From Sphingobacteriales bacterium (GTDB taxonomy: Bacteria > Bacteroidota > Bacteroidia > Sphingobacteriales > Sphingobacteriaceae): a stretch of 64,000 nucleotides of DNA. Where the stretch lies: positions 1 through 64,000 of the forward strand of contig JACXVB010000008.1 of NCBI GenBank assembly GCA_014763615.1, read 5' to 3'. Below are positions 55,654-64,000 of this stretch, one piece after another. The number at the start of each line of letters is the position of its first letter. Position 1 is the stretch's first letter. The notes under the pieces were generated by a model. That model saw only the letters and a list, made by a program, of their open reading frames with translations. It was not told where the DNA came from and did not search any database. The translations under genes were made by a program, and so were the position numbers.

Positions 55654-56424
55654 ATGAATACCTTAAAAGTTACTGTACAAGATAGCGTTGCGATTATTTC
55701 TTTAGATAGGGGAAAGTCTAATGCCATTAACGAAGAAATGGTAGATGAACTTGAGAAAATGATTCGCAATATTGAAAAAGATGATCAAATTGGTGGGGTA
55801 ATCCTCACCGGTAAAGAAGGCTTTTTCTCTGCCGGATTAGATTTAATTGAGCTTTATGATTATGATGAAGTAAGAATTAAAATCTTCTGGGAGAAATTTC
55901 TTCACCTCGTTAAAACGCTCACTGCTTTTAAAAAACCTTTGATTTCAGCTATCAGCGGACATAGTCCGGCTGGAGGTTGTGTTCTTGCCATTTGCTCAGA
56001 TTATCGCGTAATGGCGGAAGGGAAATATGTCATCGGCTTAAATGAAGTGCCAGTTGGTATCATTGTTCCAGAAAATATTTTCGAGCTCTACGCTTTTTGG
56101 ATTGGCCAAGCCAAAGCCTATCAGAATTTATTAGAAGGGAAATTGATGGGTGTGGAAGAAGCCAAAACTATTGGATTGATTGATGAAACGGCACACATCC
56201 ATTCGTTAATGACCTTAGCTCTGAAAAAGATGCAGCAATACTTACAATTACCTGCCGTCACTTGGCAACAAAGTAAGCTCAATCTGCGAAAGCAATTGAT
56301 TGAAAAAGTTTCTGAGGATCAATCCGAAACCTTAGACATTATGCTTAAACAATGGTGGTCTCCCCAAACCAGAACCATTCTGCAAACCATCATCCAAAAT
56401 CTAAAACGCAAAGAAAATGTATAA
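55654..56424 (+). CDS. Enoyl-CoA hydratase/isomerase family protein
   Basis: The 256-residue product is a crotonase-fold enzyme: VILTGKEGFFSAGLDLIEL and SAISGHSPAGGCVLAICSDY hold the two oxyanion-hole segments. Glu at the usual second catalytic position is not obvious (EVPVGIIVPENIFEL), so it may be an isomerase or hydratase of enoyl-CoA. It probably acts in fatty-acid breakdown. Its stop overlaps the start of the downstream reductase by 8 bp, so the two act together in all likelihood: an isomerase-plus-dienoyl-reductase pair would handle unsaturated fatty acids. Confidence 0.88.
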   Translation: MNTLKVTVQDSVAIISLDRGKSNAINEEMVDELEKMIRNIEKDDQIGGVILTGKEGFFSAGLDLIELYDYDEVRIKIFWEKFLHLVKTLTAFKKPLISAISGHSPAGGCVLAICSDYRVMAEGKYVIGLNEVPVGIIVPENIFELYAFWIGQAKAYQNLLEGKLMGVEEAKTIGLIDETAHIHSLMTLALKKMQQYLQLPAVTWQQSKLNLRKQLIEKVSEDQSETLDIMLKQWWSPQTRTILQTIIQNLKRKENV

Positions 56425-57292
56425 TCAACCCATGTTAAGAGATGACGCCCTTCAAGGAAAAACTTATGTAGTTACCGGCGGCGGAACAGGTTTGGGAAAA
56501 GCCATGAGTACTTACTTATTACAACTGGGTGCAAACGTGGTAATTACTTCAAGAAAGTTAGAGGTGCTACAAAAAACAGCAACCGAGTTAGAAGAAAAAA
56601 CTGGCGGTAAAGTTTTGGCAGTGGCCTGCGATGTGAGAGAGAACACTCAGGTTGAAAATGTATTAAAAGCTACTTTAGAAAAATTTGGTCAGGTTGATGG
56701 TTTATTGAATAATGCTGCCGGAAACTTTATTTCGCCAACAGAAAGATTGTCGTCAAATGCATTCAGCACTATCATAGACATCGTTTTAAAAGGAACTGTA
56801 AATTGTACTTTGGCTTTTGGAAAGCATTGGATCAAGGAAAAACAACCAGCAGCTATCCTCAATATTGTGACTACGTATGCTTTTACGGGTTCTGGCTATG
56901 TGGTGCCATCGGCTTGTGCAAAAGGCGGCGTTTTAGCCATGACGCGGTCTTTAGCTGTGGAATGGGGCCGTCATCAAATTCGTTGTAACGCTATTGCACC
57001 AGGTCCTTTCCCTACCAAAGGAGCTTGGGACAGATTATTGCCGGGCGATATGGCAAAGAAATTCGATTTTAAAAATCGAGTCCCTTTAAAAAGAGTAGGC
57101 GATCATCAAGAATTGGCCAATTTAGCTGCTTATTTGTTATCAGATTTTTCTGGCTACATCAACGGAGAAGTCATCACTATTGATGGTGGCGAGTGGCTAC
57201 AAGGAGCGGGTCAGTTTAATGGTTTAGAAATAGTAACTGATGAAATGTGGGATGGATTAGAGCAGATGATTAGAGGTACAAAAGGAAGTTAA
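56417..57292 (+). CDS. SDR oxidoreductase, 2,4-dienoyl-CoA reductase-like
   Basis: The 291-residue product has the SDR cofactor motif VVTGGGTGLGKAMST, the NNAAG motif (LLNNAAGNFISPTERLS), and a catalytic helix in which the usual Tyr four residues before Lys is Ser (VVPSACAKGGVLAMTRSLAV). That loss is normal in the 2,4-dienoyl-CoA reductase group, which uses Lys with other residues. The AVEWGRHQIRCNAIAPGPFP stretch is also typical. It would reduce 2,4-dienoyl-CoA with NADPH. The start overlaps the enoyl-CoA hydratase gene by 8 bp; ATG 56432 is an alternative. This is the last gene before the methionine riboswitch. Confidence 0.88.
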   Translation: MYNQPMLRDDALQGKTYVVTGGGTGLGKAMSTYLLQLGANVVITSRKLEVLQKTATELEEKTGGKVLAVACDVRENTQVENVLKATLEKFGQVDGLLNNAAGNFISPTERLSSNAFSTIIDIVLKGTVNCTLAFGKHWIKEKQPAAILNIVTTYAFTGSGYVVPSACAKGGVLAMTRSLAVEWGRHQIRCNAIAPGPFPTKGAWDRLLPGDMAKKFDFKNRVPLKRVGDHQELANLAAYLLSDFSGYINGEVITIDGGEWLQGAGQFNGLEIVTDEMWDGLEQMIRGTKGS

Positions 57293-57412
57293 AATTTGGG
57301 TGTTTCCCTGCGCTTTAGGCTATCCCTGCCCATACCGTTCGGGCGGGCATTACAATCTTTTTGTCATATCAATACAATAAACAAAATAAAATATGGCAAG
57401 CCCCTCTCTTAT

Positions 57413-57443
57413 TTGCTTTTCACCAAACTATGTTGCATTTTTG
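57413..57443 (+). promoter_or_regulatory. Promoter of the methionine leader
   Basis: TTG (57413-57415), 20-bp spacer, CATTTTTG (57436-57443), one mismatch to TAnnTTTG. The expected start is at about 57450, at the first base of the riboswitch. Confidence 0.6.
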
Positions 57444-57448
57444 CACTG

Positions 57449-57559
57449 CTTATAGAGAAAGACGGAGGGATTAGACCCTGCGAAGTCTTAGCAACCTGTG
57501 CAAACAAGGTGCTACATTCTATCTCGTCCCGATAGCTATCGGGATGCGGAAAAGATAAG
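57449..57559 (+). promoter_or_regulatory. SAM-I (S-box) riboswitch ahead of metH
   Basis: The closing stem is CTTAT (57449-57453) with ATAAG (57555-57559). The conserved core is present: GGAGGGATTAGACCCTGCGA then AGTCTTAGCAACC, GGTGCTACATTC and a final GAAAAGATAAG. A CCCGATAGCTATCGGG hairpin forms the P4 arm. When SAM binds, expression of the metH unit should fall. The leader runs 129 nt further to the ATG at 57689. Between 57293 and 57412 nothing else is seen. Confidence 0.9.
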
Positions 57560-57601
57560 TGAAAGTCAAAATTACCTCCACGACTTTTTCTACCAAGCCT
57601 C

Positions 57602-57686
57602 AAAAGTATCAAGACACAAGAATCAAGATGCAAAATTTTCATAGCATTTTATTTCTTGATACCTGATACTCATTACTTGATACTTA
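57602..57686. repeat. ATCAAGA/TCTTGATACT repeat, copy 1, in the metH leader
   Basis: AGTATCAAGACACAAGAATC on the left and TTGATACCTGATACTCATTA on the right form a long imperfect hairpin that ends 3 bp before the metH ATG. Related units lie at 61490-61522 and 61895-61938. Confidence 0.75.
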
Positions 57687-57688
57687 AA

Positions 57689-60600
57689 ATGAATATCAGA
57701 AAAGAACTAGAAAAGAGAATACTCATCATTGACGGGGCGATGGGAACCATGATTCAGCGATACAGACTCACTGAAGAAGATTTCCGCGGAGAGCGGTTTA
57801 AAAACCATCACAAAGATGTAAGAGGAAATAACGACCTGCTTAATATCACCCGTCCTGATGTAATTAGAGAAGTCCATGCTGCTTATTTAGATGCCGGAGC
57901 AGACATCATTGAAACCAATACCTTTAGCACTCAGCGTATCTCCATGGCTGATTATGACATGGAAGATTTATCCTACGAATTAAGTTTTGAAGGCGCTAGA
58001 ATTGCTAAAGAAGTGGCTACAGAATATACGCAAAAAAATCCCGATAAACCACGTTTTGTTGCTGGAGCTATCGGACCAACTAATCGTACGCTTTCTATGT
58101 CGCCAGATGTGAATGATCCAGGTTTCCGAGCGATTACTTATGACCAGTTACAAGAAGCGTATTACGAACAAGTCCGTGGTTTGGTTGATGGCGGTGCCGA
58201 TTTATTGTTGGTAGAAACCATCTTTGATACCTTGAATGCCAAAGCAGCTATTTTCGCTATCAAGCGTTATGAAAAAGAATTAAATGATAAAATAAAGAAC
58301 TCGGAAAAATTACCCGAAAAATTATCAAATACAGTTTATCAACAAGGACAGGCATCCCTCACCTTTGGAGAGGTACCGAGGGCGAGGCTAGAAATCATGA
58401 TTTCTGGAACTATTACCGATGCTTCTGGAAGAACGCTATCCGGGCAAACCGTAGAGGCATTTTTAAACTCCATGCGTCATGGCGATTTATTGTCTATCGG
58501 TTTAAACTGTGCTCTGGGAGCGAAGGAAATGCGTCCGCACATAGAAGAACTTTCTGAAAATGCCGAGTTTTTCGTTACTGCCTATCCCAACGCAGGCTTG
58601 CCTAACGAATTTGGAGAATATGATGAATCAGCCTCACAAACTGCTGATCTGGTAGAAGATTTTCTAGCTTCAGGTTTCGTCAATGTGATTGGTGGATGTT
58701 GCGGTACTACACCAGAACACATTAAGGCTATGGCAGAGAAGGCAAAAAATTATACTGCCAGAAAAGTGCCACAAGTTGCCCCCTATCAGCGTTTATCTGG
58801 ATTAGAAGCCTTTAGCATCACCCCTGAAACCAACTTTGTGAATGTTGGCGAGCGTACCAATGTTACCGGTTCTCCAAAATTTGCCAAGCTCATTTTATCT
58901 GGAGATTTTGATGCTGCACTTTCAGTAGCTCGGCAGCAGGTAGAAGGTGGTGCGCAAATTATTGATGTAAATATGGATGAGGGGATGTTAGATTCAGAAG
59001 CATCCATGGTGAAATTCTTAAATCTCATTGCTTCAGAACCTGATATTGCCAAATTGCCTATCATGATCGACTCCTCAAAATGGAGTGTGATTGAGGCTGG
59101 TTTAAAATGTTTGCAAGGTAAAGGAATTGTGAACTCGATTTCTTTAAAAGAAGGAGAAGAGAAATTCAAAGAATACGCTCATAAAATCAAACAATACGGT
59201 GCGGCCACAGTAGTAATGGCTTTTGACGAGCAAGGTCAGGCGGATAGTTTGGAGCGTCGAAAAGAAATCTGTAAACGTTCTTATGATATTTTGGTGAATG
59301 AGGTAGGTTTCCCTGCTCAAGACATCATTTTCGATCCTAATATTTTAACGGTTGCCACCGGATTAGAAGAACACAACAATTACGCAGTTGATTTCATCGA
59401 GGCTACCCGATGGATTAAGCAAAACCTGCCATTAGCCAAAGTAAGTGGAGGGGTTTCTAATATTTCTTTCTCTTTCAGAGGAAATAATACGGTTCGTGAG
59501 GCCATGCACTCTGCATTTTTATACCACGCCATAAAAGCTGGTTTAGATATGGGGATTGTAAACGCCGGAATGTTAGAAGTTTATGAAGAAATCCCAAAAG
59601 AGCTTTTAGAGAAAGTAGAAGATGTGTTACTCAACCGTCGTCCGGATGCTACTGAAATCTTGGTGGATTTTGCTGAAACCGTAAAAAATAAAGGAAAAGC
59701 CGTTGTTAAAGACGAGGAATGGCGCAAAGCACCTGTTCAAGAGCGGTTATCACATGCTTTAATCAAAGGGATTATTGATTATTTAGATATTGATGTTGAA
59801 GAAGCTCGATTGCAATATGCTAAACCACTAGAGGTGATAGAAGGCCCGTTGATGGATGGGATGAACATCGTAGGCGATTTATTTGGCGAAGGAAAAATGT
59901 TTCTTCCTCAGGTGGTGAAATCAGCCCGAGTAATGAAGAAAGCCGTTGCTATTTTGATGCCTTATATCGAAGCTGAAAAAGTTGTGGGTACCAGCAGCAG
60001 TGCCGGTAAAGTGTTGATGGCAACTGTAAAAGGCGATGTTCATGACATCGGAAAAAATATTGTGGGTGTAGTTTTGGCTTGTAATAATTTCGAGGTGATT
60101 GATTTAGGTGTAATGGTTCCTGCAGCAAGAATCATAGAAGAAGCCAGAAAACATCAGGTAGATATCATTGGTTTGAGCGGCTTAATTACCCCTTCTTTAG
60201 ATGAAATGGTTCACTTTGCCAAAGAAATGGAACGTGAAGGTTTTACTATTCCTTTATTGATTGGTGGCGCCACTACTTCTAGAATTCATACCGCTGTAAA
60301 AGTTGATCCGCATTATCATGGAGCGGTGGTTCATGTGCTAGATGCCTCCAGAAGTGTTGGGGTTTGTAGCAATCTATTGAATAAAGAAAATGGTAAAGAT
60401 TATGCTTCCTCACTCAAGAATGATTATTTACAAACCAGAGATAATTACACTAAAAAGAAGGTAGAAAAGGTCTTCCTAAAGATTGATGATGCTCGGAAAA
60501 ATCAGTATAAAATCAACTTAAATGGCTCGATTCCAAAAGCACCAAGTTTTACAGGAGTTAAGGTTTTAGAGAATTTTCCATTAGAAGAATTGGTTCCTTA

Positions 60601-61486
60601 TATCGATTGGACGCCTTTTTTCCATACTTGGGAGCTTAGAGGCTCATATCCAAAAATATTTGATGATGTTTATGTGGGTGATGAAGCTAAAAAGTTGTTT
60701 AACGATGCTCAAGTATTATTGAAACGTATCGTTAATGAGAAACTCTTCACCGCGAAAGCTGTTTTTGGTTTTTGGCCTGCTAACTCAATCGGTGATGATA
60801 TTGTTTTGGAAGTCGAAAGTGAAAAGTTGAAAGTTGAAAGTTTCAAACAAACTAATCACCAACAATCTAACCAACTAATTACCATTCACACCCTACGCCA
60901 ACAAGCAGAAAAACCAAAAGGTGAGGCTCACTATGCTTTATCAGATTTTATCGCTCCAAAAGAAACTGGAATTCAGGATTATTTTGGTGGATTTGCAGTA
61001 ACAACCGGACATGGTTGTGATGAGTTAGTAGCCATTTTTGAAGCAGATCATGATGATTATAATAGCATCATGACCAAGGCATTGGCAGATAGATTAGCAG
61101 AAGCATTCGCCGAGAAATTGCATGAACTCGTGAGAAAAGAATATTGGGGTTACGCAAAAGATGAAAGTCTGGACAGCGAATCATTAATTAAAGAAAAATA
61201 TCAAGGAATTCGTCCGGCACCAGGTTATCCCGCTTGTCCGGATCATACCGAGAAAGGAACACTTTGGAAATTGTTAGATGTAGAAAATAACATCGGCTTA
61301 AAGCTAACAGAAAGCTATGCCATGTACCCAACTGCTGCAGTTAGTGGTTTCTACTTCGCTCATCCTGAAGCTAGGTATTTCGGAATAGGAAAAATTGATA
61401 AAGACCAAGTAGTTGATTACGCTAAAAGAAAAGGAATGGAGGTAGAAGAAGCCGAAAGGTGGTTGGGTCCGAATTTGGGCTATTAA
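57689..61486 (+). CDS. metH: Cobalamin-dependent methionine synthase
   Basis: The product (1265 residues from ATG 57689, [15 protein letters not shown]) has all four MetH modules: homocysteine domain with the zinc Cys pair in [11 protein letters not shown] (and Cys in [10 protein letters not shown]), pterin-binding domain ([12 protein letters not shown]), cobalamin domain with the cobalt-binding His785 in [10 protein letters not shown], and the SAM/activation domain ([15 protein letters not shown]). It methylates homocysteine with 5-methyl-THF. Two low-complexity stretches look like in-frame repeats: one before [12 protein letters not shown] (58351-58390) and one in the activation domain (60811-60892). 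The SAM riboswitch lies upstream and metF downstream. Confidence 0.97.
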   Translation: MNIRKELEKRILIIDGAMGTMIQRYRLTEEDFRGERFKNHHKDVRGNNDLLNITRPDVIREVHAAYLDAGADIIETNTFSTQRISMADYDMEDLSYELSFEGARIAKEVATEYTQKNPDKPRFVAGAIGPTNRTLSMSPDVNDPGFRAITYDQLQEAYYEQVRGLVDGGADLLLVETIFDTLNAKAAIFAIKRYEKELNDKIKNSEKLPEKLSNTVYQQGQASLTFGEVPRARLEIMISGTITDASGRTLSGQTVEAFLNSMRHGDLLSIGLNCALGAKEMRPHIEELSENAEFFVTAYPNAGLPNEFGEYDESASQTADLVEDFLASGFVNVIGGCCGTTPEHIKAMAEKAKNYTARKVPQVAPYQRLSGLEAFSITPETNFVNVGERTNVTGSPKFAKLILSGDFDAALSVARQQVEGGAQIIDVNMDEGMLDSEASMVKFLNLIASEPDIAKLPIMIDSSKWSVIEAGLKCLQGKGIVNSISLKEGEEKFKEYAHKIKQYGAATVVMAFDEQGQADSLERRKEICKRSYDILVNEVGFPAQDIIFDPNILTVATGLEEHNNYAVDFIEATRWIKQNLPLAKVSGGVSNISFSFRGNNTVREAMHSAFLYHAIKAGLDMGIVNAGMLEVYEEIPKELLEKVEDVLLNRRPDATEILVDFAETVKNKGKAVVKDEEWRKAPVQERLSHALIKGIIDYLDIDVEEARLQYAKPLEVIEGPLMDGMNIVGDLFGEGKMFLPQVVKSARVMKKAVAILMPYIEAEKVVGTSSSAGKVLMATVKGDVHDIGKNIVGVVLACNNFEVIDLGVMVPAARIIEEARKHQVDIIGLSGLITPSLDEMVHFAKEMEREGFTIPLLIGGATTSRIHTAVKVDPHYHGAVVHVLDASRSVGVCSNLLNKENGKDYASSLKNDYLQTRDNYTKKKVEKVFLKIDDARKNQYKINLNGSIPKAPSFTGVKVLENFPLEELVPYIDWTPFFHTWELRGSYPKIFDDVYVGDEAKKLFNDAQVLLKRIVNEKLFTAKAVFGFWPANSIGDDIVLEVESEKLKVESFKQTNHQQSNQLITIHTLRQQAEKPKGEAHYALSDFIAPKETGIQDYFGGFAVTTGHGCDELVAIFEADHDDYNSIMTKALADRLAEAFAEKLHELVRKEYWGYAKDESLDSESLIKEKYQGIRPAPGYPACPDHTEKGTLWKLLDVENNIGLKLTESYAMYPTAAVSGFYFAHPEARYFGIGKIDKDQVVDYAKRKGMEVEEAERWLGPNLGY
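58351..58390. repeat. Repeat inserted in frame in the metH homocysteine domain
   Basis: GGCATCCCTCACCTTTGGAG continuing AGGTACCGAGGGCGAGG. The CCTC...GAGG arms pair, and the style matches the 50074-50150 repeats. It codes [14 protein letters not shown] just before the conserved IMISGT, where usual homologues have only a short linker. Confidence 0.7.
60811..60892. repeat. Repeat inserted in frame in the metH activation domain
   Basis: AGTCGAAAGTGAAAAGTTGA continuing into AAGTTGAAAGTTTCAAACAA and then an ACTAATCACCAACAATCTAA tail. It codes [20 protein letters not shown], a phrase known from intergenic repeats of this phylum. A similar AAGTTGAAAGTGTAAAGTT unit follows htpG (13527-13545). Confidence 0.72.
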
Positions 61487-61489
61487 GGG

Positions 61490-61522
61490 GTATCGAGTAA
61501 TTAGTATCAAGAATCAAGACTG
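61490..61522. repeat. ATCAAGA/TCTTGATACT repeat, copy 2
   Basis: ATCGAGTAATTAGTATCAAG followed by AATCAAGACTG, between metH and the four-helix-bundle gene. The partner copy 3 is at 61895-61938 before metF. Confidence 0.7.
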
Positions 61523-61524
61523 AC

Positions 61525-61878
61525 ATGCGTAATTTTAAAGAATTAAAAGTTTGGAAATTAAGTATCGAGCTTTCAAAGTTAGTGTTTGAGATCACTAGAA
61601 CTTTTCCAAATGAGCATAAGTTTGGTCTTTCTAATCAGTTATTTAGATGTGCTGTTTCTATCCCTTCAAACATTGCAGAGGGTTGTGGGAGAAAATCGGA
61701 TAAAGAATTTAAGCAATTTGTTAGTATTAGTTTAGGTTCTTCTTTCGAATTAGAAACTCAAATTATAATAGCAAAAGAAGTTGATTTAATTACATTAGAA
61801 CAATTTGATATAATCAATAATAAGCTCTTAGAAATACAAAAAATGTTAAATGGACTTTCTACAAGTCTTGATAATTAA
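61525..61878 (+). CDS. Four-helix-bundle protein (23S rRNA intervening-sequence type)
   Basis: The 117-residue product matches the IVS-encoded four-helix-bundle family: MRNFKELKVWKLSIELSKLV, FPNEHKFGLSNQLFRCAVSI, PSNIAEGCGRKSDKEFKQFV. The family occurs in rRNA intervening sequences and as lone chromosomal genes in many bacteria; its role is unclear. Here it lies between metH and metF and is bracketed by two copies of the ATCAAGA/TCTTGATACT repeat (61490-61522, 61895-61938), as if it moved in as a cassette. No catalytic motif is present. Confidence 0.9.
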   Translation: MRNFKELKVWKLSIELSKLVFEITRTFPNEHKFGLSNQLFRCAVSIPSNIAEGCGRKSDKEFKQFVSISLGSSFELETQIIIAKEVDLITLEQFDIINNKLLEIQKMLNGLSTSLDN

Positions 61879-61894
61879 TGATTTTTATTAAAAC

Positions 61895-61938
61895 TTGCAA
61901 GGTGTCTTAATACTAGATACTTGCTACTAAATACTCAA
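61895..61938. repeat. ATCAAGA/TCTTGATACT repeat, copy 3
   Basis: TTGCAAGGTGTCTTAATACT continuing AGATACTTGCTACTAAATACTC, ending at the metF ATG. It is more diverged than the other two copies. Confidence 0.55.
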
Positions 61939-62895
61939 ATGAAAATTACCGATCACATAAAAAATGCCAACGGGAAAACACTTTTCTCGTTTGAGCTTTT
62001 ACCGCCTGTTAAAGGACAAAGTATCCAATGGATTTATGATGCAATTGATCCTTTAATGGAATTCAATCCGCCATTTATAGATGTAACTTATCATCGTGAA
62101 GATTATATTTATAAGCAATTGCCTAATGGTTTGTTGGAGAAAGTTTCGTACCGCAAACGCCCTGGAACGGTAGCCATTTGTGCAGCCATCATGAATAAAT
62201 ACAAGGTGGATGCTGTTCCACATTTAATTTGTGGTGGATTTACCAAAGAGGAAACTGAAAATGCGCTCATCGATATGCATTTTTTAGGTATTGATAATGT
62301 GTTGGTATTGCGTGGAGATGCCCGACATGCTGATCCTACATTCATTCCTACTCCCGGTGGACATGCTTATGCATCTGAATTGTTAGAGCATGTAAAGAAT
62401 CATAACGAAGGTAAATATTTGCATGAAGATGTCGTAAGCGACGATAAAAGTGATTTTTGTATCGGCGTTGCTGGATATCCAGAAAAACATTTTGAGGCTC
62501 CTAACTTAAAAACAGATTTCAAATATTTGAAAATGAAGGTAGATATGGGTGCAGAATTTATCGTTACGCAAATGTTTTTTGATAATCAGAAGTATTTTGA
62601 TTTTGTGAAGAAATGTCGTGAAAACGATATCCATGTTCCTATTATTCCAGGATTAAAGCCCATCAGCTCTGCTAAGCAATTGATTTCTTTACCTAAAATC
62701 TTCCATATTGATATTCCTGAGGATTTAAGCGAAGCAGTACAAGATTGCAAAACCAATAAAGATGTAAAACAAATTGGAACTGAATTTATGATTCAGCAGT
62801 GCAAAGAATTGATGGATTTTGGCGTTCCGGTACTCCATTTTTATACGATGGGCAAACCCGAGCAAACTTATGAGATTGCGAAGGCTATATTTTAA
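61939..62895 (+). CDS. metF: 5,10-methylenetetrahydrofolate reductase
   Basis: The product (318 residues from ATG 61939, MKITDHIKNANGKT) is an FAD-dependent TIM-barrel reductase. Typical stretches: LFSFELLPPVKGQSIQWIYD (catalytic Glu), PFIDVTYHRED, AVPHLICGGFTKEETENALI, DNVLVLRGDARH, FCIGVAGYPEKH and GAEFIVTQMFFDNQKYFDFV. It makes 5-methyl-THF, the methyl donor for metH just upstream. Position after the SAM riboswitch and metH makes co-control by SAM likely, unless a promoter lies in the repeats. A TTG six codons earlier is possible. Confidence 0.96.
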   Translation: MKITDHIKNANGKTLFSFELLPPVKGQSIQWIYDAIDPLMEFNPPFIDVTYHREDYIYKQLPNGLLEKVSYRKRPGTVAICAAIMNKYKVDAVPHLICGGFTKEETENALIDMHFLGIDNVLVLRGDARHADPTFIPTPGGHAYASELLEHVKNHNEGKYLHEDVVSDDKSDFCIGVAGYPEKHFEAPNLKTDFKYLKMKVDMGAEFIVTQMFFDNQKYFDFVKKCRENDIHVPIIPGLKPISSAKQLISLPKIFHIDIPEDLSEAVQDCKTNKDVKQIGTEFMIQQCKELMDFGVPVLHFYTMGKPEQTYEIAKAIF

Positions 62896-62913
62896 ATATA
62901 TACTAAAAATATA

Positions 62914-62939
62914 TACTTTTGCATATACTAAATATAGTA
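62914..62939 (+). promoter_or_regulatory. Promoter and palindromic operator of the toxin-antitoxin pair
   Basis: TACTTTTG (62914-62921) matches the TAnnTTTG -7 box. TACTA-AATA-TAGTA (62926-62939) is a perfect palindrome over the expected start. The antitoxin would bind it and repress its own operon. Confidence 0.6.
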
Positions 62940-62946
62940 CAAACGC

Positions 62947-63216
62947 ATGAAAAGTATATTATTAAAAATTGATGATGAGCTTTTTGAAGATTTGGAAGAA
63001 TCTGTAAAAGAATTAAAAATTTCTAAAACAGGATTCATCAAAAAATCTTTAGAAGAGGCTATTAAAGCTTATAAACTAAATCAATTAAAAAAGGAGCTTA
63101 AAAAGGAGATTGAATTAATTAAGGCTGATAAAGAGACACAAGCTGAAATGAAAATTTTTGAAGAAGCCTCATTAGTAGATTTAGCTAAATTTTTAGAAGA
63201 CGAAAATGATTGTTAA
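62947..63216 (+). CDS. Antitoxin of a MazF/PemK-type pair (ribbon-helix-helix)
   Basis: The 89-residue product starts with a ribbon-helix-helix pattern: MKSILLKIDDELFEDLEESV, LKISKTGFIKKSLEEAIKAY. The C-terminal half is a charged helix (KKELKKEIELIKADKETQAE) that would wrap and block the toxin. Its stop overlaps the toxin start by 11 bp. It probably represses the operon by binding the palindrome at 62926. Small size, charge and overlap fit a type II antitoxin. Confidence 0.85.
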   Translation: MKSILLKIDDELFEDLEESVKELKISKTGFIKKSLEEAIKAYKLNQLKKELKKEIELIKADKETQAEMKIFEEASLVDLAKFLEDENDC

Positions 63217-63550
63217 TAAATTCGAGATTTGGATTTCGGATTTGAATCCTGGAAAAGGAACAGAACCAGGAAAAATTCGTCCTGTTTTAATAGTCCAAAA
63301 TGACACCTTGCACCAATTGGGTCATATTTCAACTATTGTTTGCCCAATTAGTTCTCAAAAAAGAGGCGTATCCAAATTAAGAATTAATGTTTCCCAGTCA
63401 GAGGTTAATGGCTTGAAAAAGCCATCAAGTGTAGTTGTTGACCAAATTAAAGCAGTTGATTTCTCACGATTGAAAGAAAAAATTGGAACACTAGAAAAGG
63501 AATACCATCCGGAAATAACGAAAGCTTTAAGATTAATTTTGGATATTTAA
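63206..63550 (+). CDS. MazF/PemK-type mRNA interferase toxin
   Basis: The 114-residue product has the MazF/PemK fold pattern: FEIWISDLNPGKGTEPGKIR (the G-x-E-x-x-K-x-RP turn), PVLIVQNDTLHQLGHISTIV, CPISSQ and the later SVVVDQIKAVDFSRL (strand with the D-Q-I-x-x-D active-site region). Such toxins cut RNA at short sites when the antitoxin is lost. It overlaps the antitoxin gene by 11 bp and ends tail-to-tail against the thrC stop codon with no gap. Length is normal, so it is probably intact. Confidence 0.92.
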   Translation: MIVNKFEIWISDLNPGKGTEPGKIRPVLIVQNDTLHQLGHISTIVCPISSQKRGVSKLRINVSQSEVNGLKKPSSVVVDQIKAVDFSRLKEKIGTLEKEYHPEITKALRLILDI

Positions 63551-64000
63551 TTAACCCATCAAATAAGCCTTAAATTCTTCAAAACTATTCCCCATTTCTA
63601 AACAGATTTTCTCTTTCTCATACAATTCTTTTACCTGCTCTGGCTCTTCAATGGTAATTCCTAGCTCTTCAAAAACATCAGGAAATTTGCATGGGTGCGC
63701 TGTAGCTAAAACCACATAAGCTGTTTTATCTAATGCTGGATGCACTTCCTTATCGGCAGTAACTGCCAAACAACCTGTTGCCGTATGCGGGCAAACTAAG
63801 TAATTCTTTTGTTGGTAAATCGCGGAAATCGCGGCTCTAATCTCATCGTCATGAAAAGCATAAGAAGACATCATGGTACGCAAAACTGGCAACTGATTGT
63901 TAAACATATCCAAAATACGTACAAAATTACTGGGGTCGCCTACGTCCATAGCGTTGGCTAAGGTTTGTACAGACGGGCGAGCATTGTAAATTCCGGTTTG
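63551..64000 (-). CDS. thrC: Threonine synthase, C-terminal part (runs off the window)
   Basis: The last 149 codons are present. The frame continues to the window end (reading QTGIYNARPSVQTLANAMDV at the edge). The stretch RPSVQTLANAMDVGDPSNF and the following VRILDMFNN, CPHTATGCLAV and VVLATAHPCKFPDVFEELG match the C-terminus of the PLP enzyme threonine synthase (fungal/E. coli class), which turns O-phosphohomoserine into threonine. The PLP lysine lies outside the window. It ends 1 bp after the toxin gene. Confidence 0.9.
   Translation of the reverse strand, partial: QTGIYNARPSVQTLANAMDVGDPSNFVRILDMFNNQLPVLRTMMSSYAFHDDEIRAAISAIYQQKNYLVCPHTATGCLAVTADKEVHPALDKTAYVVLATAHPCKFPDVFEELGITIEEPEQVKELYEKEKICLEMGNSFEEFKAYLMG

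Noticed and set aside
57296-57535. Small open frame upstream of metH
   Set aside because: It overlaps the promoter and SAM riboswitch and has no protein family features.

Overview
This AT-rich window reads as chromosome from a member of the phylum Bacteroidota, most likely the Sphingobacteriaceae (Pedobacter-like). The support is a SusC/SusD pair, many signal peptides and lipoboxes, promoters of the TTG-N19/20-TAnnTTTG type, a long SecA with a C-terminal zinc motif, and several typical Bacteroidota families (MG2/TonB-plug protein, DUF4143 ATPase, four-helix-bundle protein). The family-level placement is an inference from gene content, not a measured relationship. No rRNA, CRISPR array or prophage was seen.

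Layout. 0.1-7.0 kb: three secreted proteins (retropepsin-like protease with PDZ, BNR/Asp-box repeat protein, zinc metalloprotease lipoprotein). 7.1-13.5 kb: a decayed gene, a secreted FAD-dependent oxidoreductase, two DinB-fold proteins, an unknown lipoprotein and htpG. 13.5-18.0 kb: a decayed IS4-type transposase, oxyR with both redox cysteines, and a TonB receptor with a small membrane protein. 18.1-24.6 kb: a DNA repair cluster (beta-lactamase-fold exonuclease, ATP-dependent ligase, Lhr-type helicase), with a DUF4143 ATPase inserted between ligase and helicase. 25.1-26.1 kb: pdhB. 26.2-35.7 kb: a polysaccharide utilisation locus (susC, susD, two GH30 lipoproteins) next to a 7TM sensor that carries the DNA-binding part of an IS1595-type transposase. 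35.9-42.5 kb: a methyltransferase, an outer-membrane protein, tex, an Lrp regulator, an odd tRNA-Leu-like gene and an SQR-like oxidoreductase. 43.1-49.0 kb: secA, a SPOR protein, an M20 amidohydrolase and an unknown secreted protein. 49.0-50.2 kb: a RAYT transposase with its REP hairpins, a 176-bp tandem duplication and a DUF559 remnant. 50.2-57.3 kb: GDSL esterase, lipB, a phosphopantetheinyl transferase, dcd, an MG2/TonB-plug protein and a fatty-acid oxidation pair. 57.4-62.9 kb: a SAM-I riboswitch, metH, a four-helix-bundle gene and metF. 62.9-64.0 kb: a MazF-type toxin-antitoxin pair and the 3' part of thrC.

How the parts fit. The methionine block (riboswitch, metH, metF) is a regulated pathway unit: metF makes the 5-methyl-THF that metH uses, and SAM should shut the leader. 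The glycan locus is a sense-import-degrade unit, and a 33-bp palindrome upstream of susC is a candidate operator. A second theme is repeat invasion. Several palindromic or purine-rich repeat families lie between genes, and three copies appear to be inserted in frame inside metH (twice) and the lhr helicase (once). The items most worth a second look are the 7TM/transposase-domain regulator with its palindrome, the in-frame repeats, the 112-nt tRNA with an oversized variable arm and a GUC anticodon, and the RAYT/REP locus.
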